This document shows, in pieces, positions 16,301-20,080 of a DNA stretch of 20,080 bases. The stretch spans positions 1-20,080 of the forward strand of contig JBEAVK010000206.1 of the NCBI GenBank assembly GCA_041160955.1. The letters run 5' to 3'. The position numbers and the translations under genes were made by a program. Source of the stretch: M3007 sp041160955 (lineage in GTDB: Bacteria > Bacteroidota > Bacteroidia > Chitinophagales > Saprospiraceae). Each line of letters opens with the position of its first letter. Within the stretch, counting starts at the first letter, position 1. Below the pieces are notes generated by a model. It was not told where the DNA came from and searched no databases. It saw only the letters and a program-made list of their open reading frames with translations.

Positions 16301-18192
16301 GCAATATATCTACTACCTCTATTTGGTTGATGAACCCCGCTAATACTACCGTGGAGCAGTATGGGTTTAATTATGCTTACGCAGCAGGGAAAAACGCGCT
16401 CACGACCATCAATAAAGTGGCAGGTAGTGGATTAGGTCTCGACCGAACCCTCACCACCGATATAGCGGGTCGCTTAACAGGAGATACTAAAAAATCCTTA
16501 TCTACCGTTACCTATCGTCCGTCGGGATTAGTATGGGAGCATAGTTTTAGTACAACCAATGCACCCAAGACCAAGTACCTCTACGATGCTGCCGACCGCC
16601 GTATTTACAAGGAGCAGTCGAATAATACGCCCGCTATTGTTTCCAAAGAGTATTACCTTTACGACGCACTAGGACATGAAATTATGATTATTGACCGTTT
16701 GGGACTTACTGCCAACACCTATTATGTACACGGGCGCGAGCGCGAGGCGCGCTTCCCCGAAGGCCGCACTACCGCTGGTGGTAGCGGACTAGTGGGTGGC
16801 GGCGGCGGATCGCTGTACCGCAGCAGTGCGGTGCGCAACGATGCTTATGAATTGCCTTACCCCAACCGTTTCTACCTCGTGACCCGTAAGGACTCCATAG
16901 CACCACTAGGCTACTTATTGGAAACCGAAATGCCCAAGGAACGTGGTTTGCTACAACAAATGCAAACAGTGATGCTCAATCGACCAGAGGATCGGTTTGT
17001 AGTAACCGACAGCAGCGGACACAACCCGCGCCTGATGGATGTTCAGGAAATACTCAGCCTACGCGCCACTGGAGAGCGGTTCTACCTTGAGGGCTATTCC
17101 GATGCCTGCGCCAGCACCGAAATGAGTGCCGCTGCACTATTGCCGCCGCCCTCTGCCATAGACCCACGTTTTTATATCTACGATCACTTGGGCAATACCC
17201 GCGTGGTGTATAATACCACCGTAACAGGTTGTACTACACATACTTATACCTTGGAGTATGCCGCGGATTATTCTCCTTATGGCCGTATATTGCGTTCCTT
17301 TACCGCCGCTGGTGCCAGCAGAGAACGATTCCTCACCACAGGCCACGAACGCGACCCCGAAACGGGCTACGATAACCGAGGCGCACGATTATATGATGCA
17401 GAGATTGGGCGGTTTCTTACGGTGGATCCTTTGGCGGCGAAGTATGCTGGTTGGAGTACTTATAATTATGTGCTGGGGAATCCGGTGAAGTTTGTGGATC
17501 CGGATGGAAAGGAACCAGATGATAATATTGTTTATCTTTTAGCATTAAAAGGGGCAAATAAGACTACTGTAAAAGCGGCAGAGAAAAATTTGAATACCTA
17601 TCTTGAAGCTGCAGGGTTAGGTAAAACAGTTCAAGTGGTTATGGTAGAAGATCCATCAAATTTTGATATAACTTGTATGGATCCAAGCGATGTTGTGGCT
17701 GTGATTGGCGGAAACAAGAGTGATATTGCCGAGTATATCTTAAATAAAATTCCTAGCGATTATACCTCTGGAAATTATAAAAAAGAAATGGATTCGTTTG
17801 CATCATCAACACCACAAGAAAATCCAGAGAAGTCGGATGTAGGGGATAAGGGTTGGGGGTATGTAATAGCAACAACGACAACGATGTATACTCCTAAAGC
17901 AAATGTAGGCGATACCCCGTATCACAAATCGTTGAATGTCAAACCCGGCGAAGCGGTAGGTTTATCTATTTTGCATGGTATGGGGCATACTGCGGGTATT
18001 GGACATGGGTATGCAAGTAAGGATTTTGGGTTTATGACAGGTGGGAATTTATTGCCAGCTCGCCTTAAAGAAAGTGGAAGTGTAGTTAATTTAATTAAAA
18101 ACACAGTTAAAAATGAGAGTAAAACAATGGAGATAATTTATAATAGATATAAAGGAGAGCCAAAACTTAACTATGATCCTAATAAAAAATAA
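10375..18192 (+). CDS. Large exported RHS/YD-repeat protein with zincin-like C-terminal tip
   Basis: A protein of 2605 residues. A Sec signal (MKKYLYFPILLLLLATNY, cleaved after a QAQ near residue 24) leads into an N-terminal region with beta-rich segments found in Bacteroidota RHS proteins (LANDVNLFTGTLNTSYTL, GLSFTASLSYN). YD/RHS repeats run from about 1280 to 2300, for example YSYNYDRLKRPTLLKRNG and YQYDVFSRMILQKYLG, and would form a hollow beta shell. The RHS core follows: YDHLGNTRVVY near 2266, ERDPETGYDNRGARLYDAEI, IGRFLTVDPLA, YNYVLGNPVKFVDPDG ending at Gly2378. The last 227 residues are the variable tip. It carries HGMGHTAGIGH (His2534, His2538, His2544) and a Met-turn-like FGFMTGG (Met2554), matching HExxHxxGxxH except that the catalytic Glu is Gly2535. 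The DNA becomes visibly more AT-rich after the core, as is common where tips have been exchanged. No T9SS sorting domain is present. Confidence 0.93.
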   Translation: MKKYLYFPILLLLLATNYLHLQAQIAGRSGNSQNPGKEVKTESITSGSLANDVNLFTGTLNTSYTLGSVKTLSGLSFTASLSYNSSFSSGDNMPHLSGVPYGEGWGLDVPMISISTEDFNKYTPQQMENMANGLAANGTVLTEKTPTYIDYNNNNNCDQAKTEGRVFWFAPTVNIPGVGGGRMVFKIKEGNEFVFVPNRFEKYMEARLDMTNLQWRVITDDGTIYTFKYLTMQHRNPTNQRVQESCQTPDVLKNIVLPKTEITTWYCDKISHPNHVDQINFLYETYGKFDFMKVFKTWDNRITGGYFNLTGGSNMLILPAKDIFIRKISTSRDELVFNYSVIASTGGTKLPDVTYSFVDSLYASKVVYSTAGSGNSFSNWRRYNHIRSDESSLSCDRNSHLPFNSPLNPYLSANSPQIGLANANGLYSYKSLTGTNPVPFNHGFLESPILTTASYDIVPGDQYEVKYSIAGNYNTLFDINVGTGDNKALFGGGASSPMNSNTMLKFDCWNKKSGESVYSTFNQAIKWSPYGSSPVTKLASGFFQMPNFPNTHDGIYLQVGPANSDINYSKGSSIAPNDLTFLGTSGTPNLCNAYLQSGIGASNEQSTDNSSSPSSIIRSGGSIPNNFGIGQPWFMMKRRNAGQGTSFYGAAWECEGAGAQPLNVDNIWWNDKKNEANVLLPSCVQNVPWPNKPSSATSTTAKLEYAELVRYAKKPYMLASVEYKVKNASQTSIAIQRLNLTYSIVQLTNYASAVYDVSTGQSNLTYNTGKTRNQVLLQSIVQVAADKTALTADKTPTTKFTYTLFNPVTSALTSGNWRRGIYPLNGNAYILQKVVDPLGKTTEIEYYPLPRQTDATFTTINSKQPDSLSYMVVNYSYNPRPSEFKAKPFGSDCNCTYPAGHPSNSSPTLTAGGDVRIGRTFTYQTYLVVKLKKETDRDNLVRVLKYSFDSIVYNFTVDRPSFSTQFLYDYSNNTIKAGFRKATVEGPYYGTSVTVPSGPFITYRHHSNSLFWGKPFQIESKKSKTGTVVSNKRMLYKNLLAFDKPWTAQNPLTNLAFNPDFPNLTNPQTFDMPYFYETWYATAINTANADYLRSYFVKLVSDSTTTYEVNGNYTMVNEYTYFDANNSLQTTSEGYRVLLNSASATITLSAEPSWQLFRTKSYSTAYTGGTELYNISDNFYLYDLVNNSAYATAGVVNTNFRNLRYVIDKKMRNLPFETRVISKQSFSDGAKRQSSNIIYQKFFETGADPLTGRLLPTASWVQVDTLASTATMSFQSTNNFRAVVGWQYLLTDSISGYNQYNLAPATAINALGLVTTNTYNQYTGLPTQQEVGTGQSGNLITTYTYNTDNTLATANYPNNLSYSYNYDRLKRPTLLKRNGTELQRTVYNQYNSSNINFTFQQRMAVNYVRTTSFLSATDTTLTFTYFDPLGRTTGVVEDGALKGNAHYDVFDRTIYTRRPVLSATPTTVLPTTGIATDYLQFRYDAAPRSRAVQSAKYGQDIALTTAKTTRNQYTIIMADSLTTMLTQAGLSAFIPVGTKFMNETVIDEDGKINRVISNLFGQKVADISGSGIAATVYYYNASGQVLRVVNSNGQASSYRYNYLNWLASKKTPDEGTVRYCYNKAGQVIMDFNGVAETRAYQYDVFSRMILQKYLGTSIPTTLYANEGMVWRSGAQQLYDGYLTNATYVTEKKWIYNAYDAGSTTLFATATNTLLTGGGQTNARGRLAQINSYNLAGVPVNIQLLSYTTDGFLGWEVQQFNELGITAANKGTTTKLDYLLYNRAGSLIKENVDLNYDAVLDMQYYRTYDKRNRLKDVYVSYTDVGIAGRKIVTYYYDDATNLITKKNFYDRNVNGTCTRQVDSVNYYYDTRYRLNRMNSRNFDYYLAYDANQPPANTSGNLVSTNYNGNINGIYANYKSIFTGVANFTGATAYTYQYDNLNRLTSADARVARTTAYSSLTANQLLYGDNTFTYDRIGNISTTSIWLMNPANTTVEQYGFNYAYAAGKNALTTINKVAGSGLGLDRTLTTDIAGRLTGDTKKSLSTVTYRPSGLVWEHSFSTTNAPKTKYLYDAADRRIYKEQSNNTPAIVSKEYYLYDALGHEIMIIDRLGLTANTYYVHGREREARFPEGRTTAGGSGLVGGGGGSLYRSSAVRNDAYELPYPNRFYLVTRKDSIAPLGYLLETEMPKERGLLQQMQTVMLNRPEDRFVVTDSSGHNPRLMDVQEILSLRATGERFYLEGYSDACASTEMSAAALLPPPSAIDPRFYIYDHLGNTRVVYNTTVTGCTTHTYTLEYAADYSPYGRILRSFTAAGASRERFLTTGHERDPETGYDNRGARLYDAEIGRFLTVDPLAAKYAGWSTYNYVLGNPVKFVDPDGKEPDDNIVYLLALKGANKTTVKAAEKNLNTYLEAAGLGKTVQVVMVEDPSNFDITCMDPSDVVAVIGGNKSDIAEYILNKIPSDYTSGNYKKEMDSFASSTPQENPEKSDVGDKGWGYVIATTTTMYTPKANVGDTPYHKSLNVKPGEAVGLSILHGMGHTAGIGHGYASKDFGFMTGGNLLPARLKESGSVVNLIKNTVKNESKTMEIIYNRYKGEPKLNYDPNKK

Positions 18193-18201
18193 ATTTAAAT
18201 A

Positions 18202-18792
18202 ATGAAAAAAAAGATATTTCCATACACCTTATACATACTTTTATTTATGTGCGAGTGTAGTCCCAAAAGCATTGATATCAAAAAAGTAACTGTAAGTATT
18301 TACAATACAAAATCAACTTGCTTAAATTTAGAATTTTTATGTCCTACTTACTTTACTTATTCAGAGGATGTAGGGCTTAACGCTTGGGGGCCATCAAAGG
18401 CTTTCTACATGCTGTTTCAAAAGGATACTTTGCTTGGTAGGATTTATGTATTTCCATTAGACTCCATTGGTCTTGATAAAGTCTATAATGTTAAAAATGC
18501 GGAAGAAGTAAAAAGTGATCAAATAAAAGACTTTACCTACTTGCCGAATATCAAGTTATATTCATACGAACGTATTGATAATGAGGGTACAATAATGTGT
18601 TATTTAAGCGGATATGATCAAGAATGTAAAGTTGAAGACTTGCACATTTTTTACAAACAACAACAGCCATTTAAAGACTATTATACAGGGGTAAAGTTGA
18701 ATTATAAGTACAAAAATAGAAACAAATATCCAGCGTTAGACTTGAAAAAAATGGCGGATCAGATGAAGGTAGTCTATTGTGACTTAAAATAG
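18202..18792 (+). CDS. Small exported, probably lipid-anchored protein next to the RHS tip; possible immunity or accessory protein
   Basis: A 196-residue protein that begins 9 nt after the RHS stop codon, so it is almost certainly co-transcribed. The N-terminus is a signal sequence (MKKKIFPYTLYILLFMCEC) ending in two Cys; the lipobox is not canonical. The rest is polar and beta-rich with several Tyr and Lys residues and scattered Cys. I recognise no family. Genes directly after an RHS tip often encode the cognate immunity protein, and a periplasm-facing immunity lipoprotein would fit an exported toxin. This is context only. The AT-rich composition matches the RHS tip and not the RHS core. Confidence 0.75.
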   Translation: MKKKIFPYTLYILLFMCECSPKSIDIKKVTVSIYNTKSTCLNLEFLCPTYFTYSEDVGLNAWGPSKAFYMLFQKDTLLGRIYVFPLDSIGLDKVYNVKNAEEVKSDQIKDFTYLPNIKLYSYERIDNEGTIMCYLSGYDQECKVEDLHIFYKQQQPFKDYYTGVKLNYKYKNRNKYPALDLKKMADQMKVVYCDLK

Positions 18793-18895
18793 TTTATTTG
18801 GCGCATTTAGAGTGATTCTGGGGTCAATTTGAGCGAGATCTACAACTAACTTGCATAAAATATAGATAAAGCAATAAATAGTAAATCTATAAAAT

Positions 18896-19159
18896 ATGAA
18901 AAAATACTTGCAAGCCGCTCTTATCCTTGGTTTTTTGGAGTTTATAATTTTGTATTTATCGAATAATAGCGGAGTCGAAAAAGTTCGATTAATTGGACTT
19001 TTTTATATTTGCTTACTATTGACGATATTCTCTATAATTTTGTATATTTTAGATCAAAGGAGTCGACTAGGTAGTGCTTTTAGGTTTGTCATTTCCTTAA
19101 TTTTGTATCCAATCATTAGCGTTATTTGGTTTTCTCAATGGAATACCTTTGATGAATAG
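18896..19159 (+). CDS. Small integral membrane protein
   Basis: An 87-residue protein with three hydrophobic segments: LQAALILGFLEFIILYL, LIGLFYICLLLTIFSIILYI and FVISLILYPIISVIWF. Short charged links (EKVR, DQRSRLG) separate them. No family is recognised. It lies in the same direction as the RHS gene, 103 bp after the preceding gene. The AT-rich gap 18793-18895 holds nothing I can name. It could be an accessory or immunity-type membrane protein of the RHS locus, but the evidence is only position and composition. Confidence 0.6.
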   Translation: MKKYLQAALILGFLEFIILYLSNNSGVEKVRLIGLFYICLLLTIFSIILYILDQRSRLGSAFRFVISLILYPIISVIWFSQWNTFDE

Positions 19160-19248
19160 TATATACCTGCTATTCTATTTGGACTAATCAATGGATTAAT
19201 TCTACCCATTGTTACCAAATAATACCCTAGTTCTTAAATCAATACCTA

Positions 19249-19286
19249 CAAGTGTGCCGCTACTATCCAACACAGTGGCGCACTTG
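19249..19286. other. Hairpin with 13-bp stem after the small membrane protein gene
   Basis: CAAGTGTGCCGCT and AGTGGCGCACTTG pair with two G-U wobbles around a loop of about a dozen bases. No T-run follows on the plus strand, so it is not a clear intrinsic terminator. It could still protect or end the upstream transcript. Confidence 0.45.
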
Positions 19287-19290
19287 TATT

Positions 19291-19354
19291 GTATTGGCTT
19301 GGCAAAATTGTAATATAAAAAATGAATCACAAAATACTACAGTTTTGCCAATAC
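19291..19354. repeat. Imperfect 17-bp inverted repeat upstream of the metalloprotease gene
   Basis: The right arm (19338-19354) read in reverse complement is GTATTGGCAAAACTGTA. The left arm (19291-19312) is the same with one T/C change and a 5-base tandem duplication (TTGGCTTGGC). The spacer is 25 bp and AT-rich. The rest of 19160-19451 holds no gene I can support. Confidence 0.5.
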
Positions 19355-19451
19355 TTAATCCTACTATTTCAATAAGTTCCCAATACTATTATACGCTGAT
19401 ATTAAAGGGGACTCAAAAACAACACTTTCAACATTTTTCAAAAAAAACAAC

Positions 19452-20080
19452 ATGATACGTAATATTATACTTATTTTTGTGTGCTTTTTATTAAAAACAC
19501 ACCTATTGAACGCACAAAACGGCTGTACGCCCGACATACCCAAGCATTTCGATATCTTGGTGGCTTATGACCAAGATTGCGTTACGCAACTGGGCGGTGT
19601 TACAGCAGCGCGCAAGCGCATCACTGAAAATATGGATGTGGCAGTAAGCCAACTAAATACGTTGTTTCAGCAGTTCAACGTCACTTTTGAAGTCGTATTT
19701 TTCCCTGATAAAATCTATCCAAATAACCTTGATCACTTGCAGGTAGCCACCCAAATAGGGCAAGATTTTATTTGCGTCCCTAAACATGGTACCGTTTTTT
19801 TTCAGGGATATAGTGCGGGCGGAGAAACGCAAGGACTTACCAGTATTATCAATGCAGGTTCTATCAGCGCAAGCCTTTTGGTACATGAACTGGGACATCA
19901 GATATTCGGTGCCGGACATACGGATGCTAGCCCTTGTAGTGCGGATTGCACCAGTAATTTTATGGAAAGCAATTTTATGTGCGAAGTGGGCGACGAGTTG
20001 GAATTTACCTCCTGTCAAATCAATTTCTTGAACACAGTATGGTTTGCAAATGGCTGTCCAGAACTCATGCGACATATAGA
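19452..20080 (+). CDS. Secreted zinc metalloprotease, metzincin type (partial; 3' end outside window)
   Basis: ATG 19452 opens a Sec signal (MIRNIILIFVCFLLKTHLL, cleavage near NAQ at residue 22). The first 209 residues of the protein are in the window. It has the complete zinc-protease motif HELGHQIFGAGH (HExxHxxGxxH), followed after about 14 residues by NFMES, a likely Met-turn. This places it among metzincin-like peptidases. Preceding strands (FDILVAYDQDC, VTFEVVFFPDKIYP) and Cys pairs (SPCSADC) fit an extracellular enzyme stabilised by disulfides. Bacteroidota proteins of this type often end in a T9SS sorting domain, which would lie outside the window. It follows the RHS locus in the same direction but is separated by about 290 bp with hairpins, so it is probably a separate transcript. 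Confidence 0.88.
   Translation, partial: MIRNIILIFVCFLLKTHLLNAQNGCTPDIPKHFDILVAYDQDCVTQLGGVTAARKRITENMDVAVSQLNTLFQQFNVTFEVVFFPDKIYPNNLDHLQVATQIGQDFICVPKHGTVFFQGYSAGGETQGLTSIINAGSISASLLVHELGHQIFGAGHTDASPCSADCTSNFMESNFMCEVGDELEFTSCQINFLNTVWFANGCPELMRHI

Noticed and set aside
19252..19455. 67-codon plus-strand open frame
   Set aside because: It starts inside a hairpin, runs through an inverted repeat, overlaps the metalloprotease start and has no protein-like pattern.
19653..20075. 140-codon minus-strand open frame
   Set aside because: It is antisense to the metalloprotease, whose signal peptide and HExxHxxGxxH motif make the plus strand clearly the coding strand.

Overview
This window is chromosomal DNA from a member of the Bacteroidota. 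The evidence is the -7 promoter box TAnnTTTG upstream of several genes, a protein with a type IX secretion (T9SS) C-terminal sorting domain, a large exported RHS/YD-repeat protein of the Bacteroidota type, and a short carB (946 codons) without the C-terminal regulatory domain. Saprospiraceae or a related group is plausible, but this is not proven from sequence alone.

Layout. (1) Positions 1-1802, minus strand: a compact three-gene operon encoding a 142-residue protein of unknown function, a MerC-like Cys-rich membrane protein, and a tyrosinase cut by the window edge. (2) Positions 2096-4466, plus strand: a J-domain (DnaJ-like) coiled-coil protein followed 13 nt later by an exported lipoprotein of the agmatine/peptidyl-arginine deiminase family. 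(3) Positions 4460-5499: a ~1 kb insert between the 3' ends of the deiminase gene and carB, bounded by a perfect 27-bp direct repeat. It carries a xisH-xisI pair, with xisH broken by one in-frame stop, and a 167-bp MITE-like element nested at the xisI stop codon. (4) Positions 5473-8432, minus strand: carB, preceded by a promoter, a 12-codon leader ORF and a perfect intrinsic terminator, an arrangement resembling a transcription attenuator. (5) Positions 8522-8995, minus strand: an XRE-type regulator whose short transcript leader holds four ATTAG repeats at exact 11-bp spacing. (6) Positions 9177-20080, plus strand: a secretion-linked region with a T9SS cargo protein, a 2605-residue RHS protein whose C-terminal tip is a zincin-like domain with the catalytic Glu replaced by Gly, a small exported protein, a small membrane protein, and the start of a secreted metalloprotease with an intact HExxHxxGxxH site.

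Working together: the tyrosinase operon looks like one copper-enzyme unit. The last ~10 kb looks like a cell-surface or secreted-effector region, with small genes after the RHS tip in the usual place for tip-associated or immunity genes. The most unusual structures are the xisHI cassette with its 27-bp borders, the carB leader, and the 11-bp operator repeats. Regulatory and mobility roles are inferences from sequence layout.
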